A DNA stretch of 61,969 nucleotides from an uncultured Pelagibacteraceae bacterium (GTDB lineage: Bacteria > Pseudomonadota > Alphaproteobacteria > Pelagibacterales > Pelagibacteraceae). The notes below the pieces were generated by a model that made no database searches, was not told the origin of the DNA, and saw only the letters and a list, made by a program, of their open reading frames with translations. Below are positions 45,880 through 54,646 of this stretch, piece by piece. The stretch is taken from positions 40,001 through 101,969 of the forward strand of contig CACEKA010000003.1 in NCBI GenBank assembly GCA_902560015.1. Reading direction: 5' to 3'. Position numbers and translations under genes: made by a program. How positions within the stretch are numbered: the stretch's first letter is position 1; each line of letters starts with the position of its first letter.

Positions 45880-45908
45880 TTTATAATCATGAGCAGTCTT
45901 TTAGACAA
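45880..45908 (-). promoter_or_regulatory. Candidate promoter upstream of tRNA-His
   Basis: Minus strand TTGTCT (45903-45908), 17-nt spacer, TATAAA (45880-45885). Would start near 45873, about 110 nt before tRNA-His. Could drive the candidate small RNA, the tRNA-His-hisS-hisZ-hisG operon, or both. Confidence 0.5.
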
Positions 45909-45930
45909 TAATTTTGATTATTCAAGGTAA

Positions 45931-45976
45931 AAATAAAAAAGGACGTATATATATTTTAATAGATAAAACGCCCTTT
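45931..45976 (-). terminator. Rho-independent terminator of cspA
   Basis: Just after the cspA stop, the minus strand reads AAAGGGCGT, a ~21-nt AT loop and ACGTCCTTT, followed by TTTATTTTT. The 9-bp stem (one G:U) plus U-rich tail is a classical terminator; the loop is unusually long. Confidence 0.75.
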
Positions 45977-45992
45977 AAATTTTTAAAAAAAA

Positions 45993-46205
45993 TTAGTCTA
46001 CTTTTTTTAAATTAACTGCAGAAGGACCTTTTGGACCATCTTCTAATGCAAACTCGAGTTTATCACCCTCATTTAGATATCTCATACCAGCTGCTTTTAC
46101 TGCTGAAGCATGTACAAAGGCATCTTTCTCTTTGTCATCTCTCTCAATGAAACCATATCCCTTTTTACCATTATACCATTTAATTTTACCAGTTAGTGTA
46201 CTCAT
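45993..46205 (-). CDS. Cold-shock domain protein
   Basis: 70 residues, a single OB-fold cold-shock domain. RNP1 is KGYGFIER and RNP2 is DAFVHASAV. Binds single-stranded RNA or DNA and acts as an RNA chaperone. The 81-nt gap upstream holds its own leader, with GAGGA about 12 nt before the start, and the downstream terminator indicates a monocistronic unit. Confidence 0.94.
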   Translation of the reverse strand: MSTLTGKIKWYNGKKGYGFIERDDKEKDAFVHASAVKAAGMRYLNEGDKLEFALEDGPKGPSAVNLKKVD

Positions 46206-46286
46206 CTTATTTCTTAGTCCTCGTATTGTTTGTTATTTTATAAAGCTAATTTGATTTTTTAATAAATTCAAGGTGAAAAATAATGG

Positions 46287-46361
46287 TGGTGCCTCGGGAA
46301 GGATTCGCACCTCCGACACAAGCCTTTTCAGGGCTCTGCTCTACTCCTGAGCTACCGAGGC
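46287..46361 (-). tRNA. tRNA-Phe (GAA)
   Basis: 75 nt with encoded CCA. Acceptor GCCTCGG/CCGAGGC is fully paired; anticodon loop CTGAAAA gives GAA. The tRNA lies 6 nt after the infA stop on the same strand, so it is probably cut from the hisD-infA transcript. Confidence 0.96.
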
Positions 46362-46367
46362 AAAAAA

Positions 46368-46583
46368 TTAACCTCTAAAGATTATTCTGCCTTTTGTAAG
46401 GTCGTAAGGTGTCATTTCTACTGTCACGTTATCGCCTTGCAATACTCTAATTCTATTTTTTCTTAACTTACCAGCTGTATGAGCAGTAACGGTATGACCG
46501 TTTTCTAATTTTACTCTAAACATTGCATTTGGAAGTAAGTCCATTACTTTACCTTTAAATTCCAGTAAGTCTTGTTTTGACAA
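46368..46583 (-). CDS. infA: Translation initiation factor IF-1
   Basis: 71 residues, a single OB-fold. Core [20 protein letters not shown] and the C-terminal [13 protein letters not shown] are diagnostic. The common ISGKMRKN reads TAGKLRKN. 2 nt after hisD and followed by tRNA-Phe. Confidence 0.97.
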   Translation of the reverse strand: MSKQDLLEFKGKVMDLLPNAMFRVKLENGHTVTAHTAGKLRKNRIRVLQGDNVTVEMTPYDLTKGRIIFRG

Positions 46584-46585
46584 AT

Positions 46586-47869
46586 TTATTTTCTCCTAAT
46601 TCTTTTTTTTACAGATTGAGCATGTCCTGCTAACCCTTCATAATTTGCAAGTGTTATAACGGATGGTCCAAGACTTTCAATACCCTTTTTAGATAAGTTT
46701 ATATAAGAAATCCGTTTATAAAATTCATTTACACTTACTCCACTTGAATATTTTGCTGAACCATTAGTAGGTAATATATGGTTAGAGCCAACATTATAAT
46801 CAGTCATTGCCATTACTGCATATTTTCCTAAACAAATAGATCCTGAATTTTTAATTTTTGGAATAAATGATTTATAATTGATAACATTTAGCTCTAAGTG
46901 TTCAGGTGCAATTTTATTAACAACATCAATTATTTTTTTATCAGAGCTAATATGCATTAAAATTCCATTACTCATTAAACTTTTTTTAGCGACAGAATGT
47001 CTAGGTATTTCTTTTAATTGTTTTGATATCTCAATTTTTACTTTTTCAATTAATTGTTTATCTTTAGATATCAGTATGCACTGAGCAAGATTATCATGTT
47101 CTGCTTGACCTATTAAATCACTTGCAACCCATTCTGAATTTGAAAATTTATCACAAACTATAGTTACTTCAGATGGGCCTGCAGTCATTCCTTCAATTCC
47201 AACATCACCGAAAACTTCTTTTTTAGCAGCTGCAACATAAGCATTGCCAGGACCTACAATTTTATTTACTTTTTTAATTTTCTTGGTTCCATAAGCAACA
47301 GCTGCAATCGCTGATGGTCCACCGATTGAATAAATTTCTTTAATTTTACATTTTCGAGCCGCATATAATACTGCTGGATTTTGTTTTCCTTTAAACCCAG
47401 GATTAATCATCACAATTCTTTTAACTCCTGCAACAATTGCTGGAATAGCATTCATTAATACACTTGAAGGATATGAAGCAGTTGAACCAGGCACATAGAT
47501 TGCAACTGATTCTAAAGGTATATATTTATACTCAAGTTTATTTTTATACTTATCAACGTAAGAGACGTTTTTAAATTTTTGTAAAGAGTGGAATTTATAA
47601 ATTCTATTATAAGCAATATCGATTGCTTGCTTTACTTTTTTATCTAGTGATTTTATTGAATTAGCTATCTGTTTTTGTGAAGGAAAAATTATAGTATTTT
47701 TATTAAATCTTTTTTCATATTTTACTAAAGCTTTGTCTCCATTTTTTCTGACATCTTTAATAATACTTGAAACTGAAACGGAGCTAGATTGAACTTTTCT
47801 TTTTCTTTGTGAAAGTAAACTATCTAAAATTTTGTCAAAATTTTTACTATTACTATTTAATATTTTCAT
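46586..47869 (-). CDS. hisD: Histidinol dehydrogenase
   Basis: 427 residues. Oxidises histidinol to histidine in two NAD steps using zinc. Motifs: [54 protein letters not shown] and the C-terminal SVNEFYKR. Follows the DUF2948 gene with 1-nt overlap; the order murA-DUF2948-hisD-infA is alphaproteobacterial. Confidence 0.96.
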   Translation of the reverse strand: MKILNSNSKNFDKILDSLLSQRKRKVQSSSVSVSSIIKDVRKNGDKALVKYEKRFNKNTIIFPSQKQIANSIKSLDKKVKQAIDIAYNRIYKFHSLQKFKNVSYVDKYKNKLEYKYIPLESVAIYVPGSTASYPSSVLMNAIPAIVAGVKRIVMINPGFKGKQNPAVLYAARKCKIKEIYSIGGPSAIAAVAYGTKKIKKVNKIVGPGNAYVAAAKKEVFGDVGIEGMTAGPSEVTIVCDKFSNSEWVASDLIGQAEHDNLAQCILISKDKQLIEKVKIEISKQLKEIPRHSVAKKSLMSNGILMHISSDKKIIDVVNKIAPEHLELNVINYKSFIPKIKNSGSICLGKYAVMAMTDYNVGSNHILPTNGSAKYSSGVSVNEFYKRISYINLSKKGIESLGPSVITLANYEGLAGHAQSVKKRIRRK

Positions 47870-48267
47870 TAATCTTTAATTTCGTTTTGATCCTCTAGTC
47901 TTACTTCAATTGTTTCTGTAGTCAAAGCAATGTGAGCATTATTGTTAAAAATTAAGTTAATTTCATAATCATCTTTATTTTTTAAATAATCTATTGCTAT
48001 CAATTCTAAAACTAATTCATTGTTTTTTTGATCAATGTTTTTAGACTTAACTTTATCAACAAAATCAAACCTGCATATACTGTTAATTTTTTTATCCTCT
48101 TGGTCTGTTTCAATTTTAGTTCGTTCAACAGATAATAAAAAAACCTTACTAGATGCAAGATATTTTATATCTACAACTTTAACTTTTGCACCAGCTGTAC
48201 ATGCTGAAATCATTTGTAAGCCCTCATTATCTGTTGCTATAATTTGCGCTAAATACTTCTTGTCCAT
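47869..48267 (-). CDS. DUF2948 family protein
   Basis: 132 residues. The pattern LAQIIATDNEGLQMISACTAGAKVKVVDIKY and the ending IALTTETIEVRLEDQ match DUF2948, usually found between murA and hisD in alphaproteobacteria. Function unknown. Overlaps murA and hisD by 1 nt each. Confidence 0.83.
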   Translation of the reverse strand: MDKKYLAQIIATDNEGLQMISACTAGAKVKVVDIKYLASSKVFLLSVERTKIETDQEDKKINSICRFDFVDKVKSKNIDQKNNELVLELIAIDYLKNKDDYEINLIFNNNAHIALTTETIEVRLEDQNEIKD

Positions 48268-49520
48268 TAGTTAATTCTTTTAATTTTTGCCCCAACCTTT
48301 TTTAACTTTTTTTCTATATTTTCGTATCCACGATCTAGATGATAAATTCTATTAATTACTGATTTTCCTTTTGCAGTTAATGCTGCAAGGATTAATGATA
48401 CGGAAGCCCTAAGATCGGTAGCCATCAATTCAGCTGATGCAAAATTTACATTTCCTTCAATAATAGCTTTATTTCCATGAGTTGAAATTTGAGCACCCAT
48501 TCGATTTAATTCTGCAACGTGCATAAACCTATTTTCAAAAATATCTTCTTGAATAAGAGATCTTTTATTTCCTTTACATAACAAAACCATAATCTGGGCC
48601 TGTAAATCAGTAGGAAAACCTGGATAAGGTGCAGTTTTTATATTCATGCTTTTGATTTTTTTATTACCAATAATATGAATTTGATCTTTTTTAGTATCTA
48701 TCTTTGCACCTATCTTTTTAAGAGTGTCAATTTCAGTTTGAATAATGCTTGGTACTACATTTTTGATTTTTAGATTTCCTTCTGTGGCAGCAGCAGCAAC
48801 AAGATATGTACCTGCTTCAATTCTATCAAACATTATTGGATAAGTTATTTCGTTTATTTTTTTTACTCCAATAATTTTAATTGAACGTTTTGCAACCCAT
48901 TTTAAATTACATCCAGCTTTATTTAAAAAATTAACTAAATCTTTTATTTCAGGTTCGATTGCACAATTACTTAAAATAGTATTTCCTTTTGCTAAACTCG
49001 CGGCAATAATTAAATTTTCAGTAGCTCCTACAGAGATTTTTGAAAAACGAATTTTAGAACCTATTAAACCTTTAGGTGCTGTCGCATGAACATAACCTTG
49101 GATAATTTTATATTTAACACCAAGCTTTGATAATGCTTTTAAGTGAAGATCCACTGGCCTGGTTCCAATTGCACATCCTCCTGGTAGTGAAACTTTTGCA
49201 CTACCAAACTTTGCTAATAAAGGGCCCAATACTAATATTCCTGCTCTCATAGTTTTGACTAAGCTATAAGAAGCAAATTTTTTTTCTTGATTTGAATTAT
49301 CAATAATTAATTTTTTTTTTTCAAATTTTGTTTTTGAACCTAATGATTGTAGAAGATTGATCATTGTCTCAATATCTTTAACTTTGGGTAAATTATTTAA
49401 AAAAACTTTTTTATCTGTTAACAAGGTTGCAGCCAAAATAGGTAGTGACGCATTTTTTGAACCAGATATATTTATTTGTCCTTTGAGCTTATTTGCTCCA
49501 AAGACTTCTAATTTTTGCAT
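48267..49520 (-). CDS. murA: UDP-N-acetylglucosamine 1-carboxyvinyltransferase
   Basis: 417 residues. First committed step of peptidoglycan synthesis. Catalytic Cys116 is in LPGGCAIGTRPVDLH (a Cys at this place is the fosfomycin-binding residue of the family). Also NISGSKNASLPILAATLL and GYPGFPTDLQAQ-like APYPGFPTDLQAQ. 2 nt after dcd on the same strand. Confidence 0.96.
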   Translation of the reverse strand: MQKLEVFGANKLKGQINISGSKNASLPILAATLLTDKKVFLNNLPKVKDIETMINLLQSLGSKTKFEKKKLIIDNSNQEKKFASYSLVKTMRAGILVLGPLLAKFGSAKVSLPGGCAIGTRPVDLHLKALSKLGVKYKIIQGYVHATAPKGLIGSKIRFSKISVGATENLIIAASLAKGNTILSNCAIEPEIKDLVNFLNKAGCNLKWVAKRSIKIIGVKKINEITYPIMFDRIEAGTYLVAAAATEGNLKIKNVVPSIIQTEIDTLKKIGAKIDTKKDQIHIIGNKKIKSMNIKTAPYPGFPTDLQAQIMVLLCKGNKRSLIQEDIFENRFMHVAELNRMGAQISTHGNKAIIEGNVNFASAELMATDLRASVSLILAALTAKGKSVINRIYHLDRGYENIEKKLKKVGAKIKRIN

Positions 49521-49522
49521 GA

Positions 49523-50077
49523 TTAAACTTTAGGTAAAGTTACTCCAGTTTGACCCATATATTTTCCATCTCTATCTGCATATGTCACTTCTGGCTTTTC
49601 ATTTCCTTTTAAAAAAACAAATTGTGCTACACCTTCATTAGCATAAATTTTAGCAGGCAATGGAGTGGTATTTGAAAACTCTAGCGTTACATATCCTTCC
49701 CAACCAGGTTCCAAAGGTGTTACATTTACTATAATTCCACACCTTGCGTAAGTAGATTTACCAAGACAAATAACTAGTACGTCATCAGGAATTTTAAATT
49801 TTTCTACTGTTCTAGCTAAAACAAAGGAATTAGGTGGAATAACACATTCAGAAACATTTTTAGTTACAAAATTTGTAGGTTTAAAGTTTTTTGGATCAAC
49901 TATTTCAGAATTAACATTTGTAAAAATTTTAAATTCATCTGAAACTCTAGCATCATAACCAAATGATGATAGTCCATAGGAAATGCTATCTCCTCTAACT
50001 TGCTTTTCTTCAAAAGGAGAAATCATATCTTCTTCTTTAGACATTTTTCTAATCCATTTATCTGAAAGGACTGACAT
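49523..50077 (-). CDS. dcd: dCTP deaminase
   Basis: 184 residues. Makes dUTP from dCTP. Motifs: [13 protein letters not shown], the [26 protein letters not shown]-type active site with catalytic Glu in [13 protein letters not shown], and NEGVAQFVF. The start overlaps the stop of the 33-residue gene upstream (TAATG). Confidence 0.95.
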   Translation of the reverse strand: MSVLSDKWIRKMSKEEDMISPFEEKQVRGDSISYGLSSFGYDARVSDEFKIFTNVNSEIVDPKNFKPTNFVTKNVSECVIPPNSFVLARTVEKFKIPDDVLVICLGKSTYARCGIIVNVTPLEPGWEGYVTLEFSNTTPLPAKIYANEGVAQFVFLKGNEKPEVTYADRDGKYMGQTGVTLPKV

Positions 50078-50178
50078 TATTTATTTTTCTTTTTGGTTTT
50101 TTTTTGAAAAAGTTTTCGTTTCTTTAAATTTTTTCTTAGCGCTACACTTAAACGCTCATTTTTATCTTTTGAATTCAT
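50077..50178 (-). CDS. Small lysine-rich protein, 33 residues
   Basis: ATG at 50178, TAA at 50077-50079. Product begins [17 protein letters not shown] and ends in Lys-rich sequence. The start overlaps the stop of the upstream 66-residue gene (ATGA) and its stop overlaps the dcd start (TAATG), so it is translationally coupled on both sides. That, plus the strongly basic content, supports a real gene. Function not recognised; RNA or ribosome contact is a guess. Confidence 0.65.
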   Translation of the reverse strand: MNSKDKNERLSVALRKNLKKRKLFQKKTKKKNK

Positions 50179-50375
50179 TCTTTATCTGGGTTTGTAAGAA
50201 AGTCTAAAGTTATAGGTTTTGAAGTATCTAATGTTTTAGGTTTAACTTCCTCTTCTTTTGGGCCTTCTTTCGCTAAACGTTTAGCTTTTTTTTCAGCAAG
50301 CTTCTTTTCTCTCTTAGCCTGCTTTTCCATAAGCTTATTACCTTTAGTAGATTTATAATCGTAATGAATTCCCAT
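50175..50375 (-). CDS. Small charged hypothetical protein
   Basis: 66 residues. A Lys/Glu-rich helical stretch (EKQAKREKKLAEKKAKRLAKEG, ~17-38) is followed by a Pro/Thr-rich tail (KPKTLDTSKPITLDFL). Met16 is an alternative start. Overlaps the 33-residue gene by 4 nt and heads the run to dcd-murA-DUF2948-hisD-infA. Similar short basic helix proteins occur in alphaproteobacteria; function unknown. Confidence 0.7.
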   Translation of the reverse strand: MGIHYDYKSTKGNKLMEKQAKREKKLAEKKAKRLAKEGPKEEEVKPKTLDTSKPITLDFLTNPDKE

Positions 50376-50429
50376 AAAATTTCCTCAAGTAGATATAAAT
50401 CATATTGCTCAAAAAATTAAGGCAATATT

Positions 50430-50459
50430 TTGAAAAAAATGCTTTATTATCAATAAAAT
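50430..50459 (+). promoter_or_regulatory. Candidate promoter of tRNA-Thr
   Basis: TTGAAA (50430-50435), 18-nt spacer, TAAAAT (50454-50459). Start near 50466, about 9 nt before the tRNA. Confidence 0.5.
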
Positions 50460-50474
50460 ACAAATTGTTTATAA

Positions 50475-50548
50475 GCTCCTATAGATAAATGGTATATCAA
50501 GTCATTGGTAATGACTAATTCCCTGGTCAGTACAGGGTGGGAGCACCA
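50475..50548 (+). tRNA. tRNA-Thr (GGT), unusual T-loop
   Basis: 74 nt with CCA. Acceptor GCTCCTA/TGGGAGC, D-stem GATA/TATC, anticodon stem AGTCA/TGACT with loop TTGGTAA (anticodon GGT), variable loop of 4, T-stem CCCTG/CAGGG. The T-loop is GTCAGTA, so U54 and A58 of the usual TTCRANY are both G. Structure otherwise canonical. Confidence 0.82.
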
Positions 50549-50551
50549 TAA

Positions 50552-51274
50552 TTAATTTTTGTAGAAAACTTTTCTTAAAAAAATAGTAACTAATATTAAT
50601 CCAAAAAAAGTTAAAATCGGAACATATATATCAGGTGAAAATATTATATCTGTAATTGCAGGAACTTCTGAATTTTGATCAATTATTTTTTCTAACCCAC
50701 TTCCTATAGAAACAGCTAAAAAAATTTGAGGAATAATTCCTATAAGTGTAGCAAAGAAAAAATTATTTACCTTTACGTTAAAAATAGTTGGTAATAGGCA
50801 GCTCAATTGCCAAGGTATTCCTCCAATAAAACGATATATTAATAAATAAATAAATTCAGATTTTTTAAATTTCATTTCAAGTTTTTGAAATTTATCTAAA
50901 AATTTTTCTCTAATTAGATCTTTTAAAAAATAATTGCCAAACATATACAAAAATGTTGCGCCAACACTTAATCCAAATATGACAATTAAAGTTCCTATCC
51001 ATTTTCCAAAAATAAATCCTCCAATTAAAGCCACTGGAGATCCAAATCCTAAAAATGGAAATACCCAAATTATTGTTAGTACTAAAAAAATTATTGAAAT
51101 CAAAAATAAATTAGAATTTTTTAGATCAAAAAAGTAGGATCTATTTTCTCTTATAAAATCATAAGATGTAAGATCTTGTAGGCTAAATTTAGAAAAGAAA
51201 AAATATAAAAACAAACAAACTGTAATAAGATAAAATATACCAATAAATATTTTAATTTTTTTAGTTTTTTCCAT
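50552..51274 (-). CDS. TVP38/TMEM64 (VTT domain) membrane protein
   Basis: 240 residues with about five or six hydrophobic segments. The VTT core is visible: FPFLGFGSPVALIGGFIFGK, GATFLYMFGNYF and the YRFIGGIPWQLSCLLP signature. Family members (DedA/TVP38) act at the inner membrane, proposed in lipid flipping or proton-linked transport; substrate unknown. Its stop lies 3 nt from the oppositely oriented tRNA-Thr. Confidence 0.88.
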   Translation of the reverse strand: MEKTKKIKIFIGIFYLITVCLFLYFFFSKFSLQDLTSYDFIRENRSYFFDLKNSNLFLISIIFLVLTIIWVFPFLGFGSPVALIGGFIFGKWIGTLIVIFGLSVGATFLYMFGNYFLKDLIREKFLDKFQKLEMKFKKSEFIYLLIYRFIGGIPWQLSCLLPTIFNVKVNNFFFATLIGIIPQIFLAVSIGSGLEKIIDQNSEVPAITDIIFSPDIYVPILTFFGLILVTIFLRKVFYKN

Positions 51275-51305
51275 TGAATCTAATGCTATTTATAAAATCT
51301 TCTAT

Positions 51306-51334
51306 TTGCTATTTATATATTTAATTACTATAAA
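51306..51334 (+). promoter_or_regulatory. Promoter of the rpmH operon
   Basis: TTGCTA (51306-51311), 17-nt spacer, TATAAA (51329-51334); start near 51341, giving a ~26-nt leader. Fits a strong ribosomal protein promoter. Confidence 0.65.
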
Positions 51335-51366
51335 GGGCGAAATTTAATAAAAAATTAACCACATTT

Positions 51367-51507
51367 ATGAAACGAACATATCAACCATCCAACGTTAAAA
51401 GAGCTCGAAAACACGGTTTTAGATCTAAAATGAAAACTAAGGGTGGACAAAAACTTTTAGCTAGAAGAAGAGCCAGAGGAAGAAAATCGTTAACTGTATC
51501 AGTTTAG
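51367..51507 (+). CDS. rpmH: 50S ribosomal protein L34
   Basis: 46 residues, beginning [20 protein letters not shown] and ending [13 protein letters not shown], the full L34 pattern. First gene of rpmH-rnpA-yidD-yidC, the order seen near many bacterial origins. A good promoter lies upstream. Confidence 0.97.
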   Translation: MKRTYQPSNVKRARKHGFRSKMKTKGGQKLLARRRARGRKSLTVSV

Positions 51508-51511
51508 ATAA

Positions 51512-51853
51512 ATGAAAAGCAAAATACTTGCTCTTTCAAAAAACGAAGAATTCAAAAATCTCCTAAAACAAAAAAAAATTTCTAACAAATATGTTACAAT
51601 TTTTTTTGGAAACTTAATAAATAAAGATATTAAAAAACTAAATATTAGTTTTGTGACTAAAAAGAAAATTGGCAATGCAGTTAAGCGAAATAAAATTAAA
51701 AGAAGATTGAGAAATATAGTTAACGAGGCAGTTAAAAAAATATCAATAAAATTTGACTATTCATATCTTGTTATTGCTAAGTCAACTATGCTAAACAATG
51801 AATACAAAAATATAAAAGAAACCTTATTTCAAGATTTAGAAAAAATTAAATAA
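51512..51853 (+). CDS. rnpA: Ribonuclease P protein component
   Basis: 113 residues. The signature KKKIGNAVKRNKIKRRLRNI (~48-67) is the RNA-binding RNR motif. Works with the RNase P RNA to mature tRNA 5' ends. Overlaps yidD by 1 nt. Confidence 0.94.
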   Translation: MKSKILALSKNEEFKNLLKQKKISNKYVTIFFGNLINKDIKKLNISFVTKKKIGNAVKRNKIKRRLRNIVNEAVKKISIKFDYSYLVIAKSTMLNNEYKNIKETLFQDLEKIK

Positions 51854-52104
51854 TGAAAATTTTTACAAATATTTTAATTAAAATTATCAAAGGATATAAG
51901 TTTATTATAAGTCCTTTACTTGGACAGTCTTGTAGATATTTACCAACATGTTCAGAATACAGTATTGAGTCATTAAAAGAATTTGGATTAGCTAAAGGAA
52001 CTTTAATGAGCTTAAAAAGAATTTTATCCTGTCACCCAATAAAATTTTTAGGTGGTGGTGATGGATTTGATCCTGTTAAAAAAGAAATAAAGGCTAAAAA
52101 ATAA
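51853..52104 (+). CDS. yidD: Membrane protein insertion efficiency factor
   Basis: 83 residues. Core GYKFIISPLLGQSCRYLPTC and the SEYSIESL and GGGDGFDPV motifs match YidD. Assists YidC-dependent insertion. Overlaps rnpA and yidC by 1 nt each. Confidence 0.94.
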   Translation: MKIFTNILIKIIKGYKFIISPLLGQSCRYLPTCSEYSIESLKEFGLAKGTLMSLKRILSCHPIKFLGGGDGFDPVKKEIKAKK

Positions 52105-53780
52105 TGGATACCCGAAATGTCATCGCAGCTATTTCTTTATCAGCAGCGGTAATAATTTTATATAGTTTATATTTTGCACCACCACCAATAACTAAAGAGA
52201 CTTTAGCTGAAAAAAATAAAACTGAACAAACATCAGATGCGCCGAGTTTAGATCAAAAGGAAACTATAACTGAAATTTCAAGGGATGAAGCTTTAAGTCA
52301 AAGTAAAAGAATTCAATTTGAAAACCAGAGTATTGTTGGGTCTATATCTTTAAAAGGTGCTGCAATTGATGATTTAACTTTTAAAGAATATAATGTGGCA
52401 CTAGATAGTAATGAAAAAGTTAAACTTTTATCACCAAGAAATACTAAAGGTGGATATTTAATAGAAAGTGGATTTATTACTACTGACAAAAATATTGATA
52501 TTCCAAATTCTAATTCTGTTTGGTCTGTTTTAGGAAACAATAAATTAACAAATCAATCTCCAGTAAAATTATCTTGGACTAATGATCAAGGCATTACTTT
52601 TGAAAAAGAAATAACTTTAGATGATAAGTTTTTATTCACTATTAAACAAAAGGTAATCAATTCAACAAGTAAAGAGTATGATTTTTATTCTTATGGGCAA
52701 ATTATCAGAAAAGAAATTCCTGATATTTCAAATTTTTATATTCTTCATGAAGGTCTTATAGCAACCTTAGATGAGGAATTAATTGAAGAAGATTACGATG
52801 ATATTCAAGAAGAAAAGTTTTCTAGAACCTCTCAAAAAGGGTGGCTTGGAATTTCAGATAAATTTTGGATAACATCATTAATTCCTCCAAATGGTAAAGA
52901 ATTTAAAACTACCTTTGATTATAAAGAAAAATTTAGAGCAAATTTTGTTGGCACAGAGCCATTAGAACTTGGAGCTAACTCTAGTATTGAAGATAAACTG
53001 CAAGTAATAGTAGCTGCAAAAAGAGTTGATGTAATTGATGGATATGCAGAGTCTTTAAATATAGACAAATTTGATCTAGCCATAGACTGGGGATTTTTAT
53101 ATTTTATAACAAAGCCATTATTCCACGGTATAGATTATTTCTTTAAATTGCTTGGTAACTATGGTCTTGCAATTATTGCGATAACAATTTGTATAAGACT
53201 AGCATTCTTTCCACTTGCAAACTTTTCTTTTAGAAGCATGGCTAAGATGAAAGCGCTTCAGCCAGAAATGGCAAGATTAAAAGACCTGCATAAAGAAGAT
53301 AAAATGAAATTACAGCAAGAAATGATGGCTCTTTATAAGAAAGAGAAAGTCAATCCAATGTCTGGTTGTTTGCCTATATTGGTTCAGATACCTGTATTTT
53401 TTGCATTATATAAAGTTTTATTTGTAACTATTGAAATGAGACAAATGCCTTTTTATGGCTGGATACAAGATTTATCAGAAAGAGATCCTACTTCCTTATT
53501 CAACTTGTTTGGCCTATTGCCATATGATGTCCCATCATTTTTAATGATTGGTGCATGGCCAATTGCAATGGGAGTTTCTATGTTTATTCAGCAAAAATTG
53601 AATCCAGCTCCAACTGATCCAATGCAAGCAAAAATATTTATGTTCTTCCCTCTCTTCCTAACAGTGATTTTAGCTCCATTCCCTGCTGGATTAGTTATCT
53701 ACTGGACAGTTAATAATATTTTAACTATGGCTCAACAAGTATTCATCATGAAACGAACTACAGTTAAAACAACTACTTGA
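52104..53780 (+). CDS. yidC: Membrane protein insertase
   Basis: 558 residues, the Gram-negative form: N-terminal membrane segment (~5-24), large periplasmic domain (~60-320) and a C-terminal five-helix insertase region (KPLFHGIDYFFKLLGNYGLAI, RSMAKMKALQPEMARLK, GCLPILVQIPVFFALYKVL). Inserts proteins with or without SecYEG. The stop shares a base with the argB start (TGATG). Confidence 0.97.
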   Translation: MDTRNVIAAISLSAAVIILYSLYFAPPPITKETLAEKNKTEQTSDAPSLDQKETITEISRDEALSQSKRIQFENQSIVGSISLKGAAIDDLTFKEYNVALDSNEKVKLLSPRNTKGGYLIESGFITTDKNIDIPNSNSVWSVLGNNKLTNQSPVKLSWTNDQGITFEKEITLDDKFLFTIKQKVINSTSKEYDFYSYGQIIRKEIPDISNFYILHEGLIATLDEELIEEDYDDIQEEKFSRTSQKGWLGISDKFWITSLIPPNGKEFKTTFDYKEKFRANFVGTEPLELGANSSIEDKLQVIVAAKRVDVIDGYAESLNIDKFDLAIDWGFLYFITKPLFHGIDYFFKLLGNYGLAIIAITICIRLAFFPLANFSFRSMAKMKALQPEMARLKDLHKEDKMKLQQEMMALYKKEKVNPMSGCLPILVQIPVFFALYKVLFVTIEMRQMPFYGWIQDLSERDPTSLFNLFGLLPYDVPSFLMIGAWPIAMGVSMFIQQKLNPAPTDPMQAKIFMFFPLFLTVILAPFPAGLVIYWTVNNILTMAQQVFIMKRTTVKTTT

Positions 53781-54646
53781 TGTTGGAAATTAAAGAAGAA
53801 GAGTTAAAAAAAATCTTACCCTCTGATGGTCCTTCAATCAATGAGGTTAAAAATTATTTAGAAAAATATAATGATGAATATATTGTCATCAAATGTGGTG
53901 GTAGTGTTTTAGTTAACCAGGATTTATTTAATATTTTTATAAGAGATATCTCTGTATTAAATAAACTGGGTTTTATTCCAATTATTGTCCACGGAGGGGG
54001 GAAAAGAATAAGTAACAAACTCAATGAATTAGGAATAAAAAGTAATTTTATAAAAGGTTTAAGGGTTACTGAAAAAGAAACTATCGAAGTAGTTGAACAA
54101 GTATTAATAGAGTTTAATTCTGAAATTATAGAAGCATTAAAAGTACAATCGTGTAATAGCCAAACTATTAATTCTAAAGAAAATAATATTATAACAGTTA
54201 TTCAAGAAAATGCTGAACTTGGTTTTGTTGGCACACCTACAAAAATAGACAAGGCTATTATTGATAAAATTGTAGATGAAAAAAAAGTGCCTGTTATTGC
54301 TCCTTTGGGGTTAGATGAGAATAATCAAACCTATAATATCAATGCTGATACCGCTGCAGGCTCGATTGCAAAGAAAATTGAGGCAAGAAGATTAATAATT
54401 ATGAGTGATGTTGAGGGTGTTTTGGATGATAATCAAAAATTAATTCCAGAAATTAATTCAAATTCAATTAAAGATTTAATAGATAATGAAGTTGTTACTG
54501 GAGGAATGATTCCAAAAATTAATAACTGTTTAGATGTAGCAAGCAATGGTGTTAAAGGAGTGGTAATAATAGATGGAAGAAAAAATCACTCTATACTTTT
54601 TGAGTTACTATCTGAAAAAGGTTCTGGAACCCTAATTAGACAATGA
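53780..54646 (+). CDS. argB: Acetylglutamate kinase
   Basis: 288 residues from ATG 53780. Second step of arginine synthesis. Motifs: VIKCGGSVLVN, IVHGGGKRISNKL, the DVEGVLDD loop and GGMIPKINNCLDV. In many alphaproteobacteria the GTPase gene engB (yihA) lies between yidC and argB; here it is missing. Confidence 0.95.
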   Translation: MLEIKEEELKKILPSDGPSINEVKNYLEKYNDEYIVIKCGGSVLVNQDLFNIFIRDISVLNKLGFIPIIVHGGGKRISNKLNELGIKSNFIKGLRVTEKETIEVVEQVLIEFNSEIIEALKVQSCNSQTINSKENNIITVIQENAELGFVGTPTKIDKAIIDKIVDEKKVPVIAPLGLDENNQTYNINADTAAGSIAKKIEARRLIIMSDVEGVLDDNQKLIPEINSNSIKDLIDNEVVTGGMIPKINNCLDVASNGVKGVVIIDGRKNHSILFELLSEKGSGTLIRQ

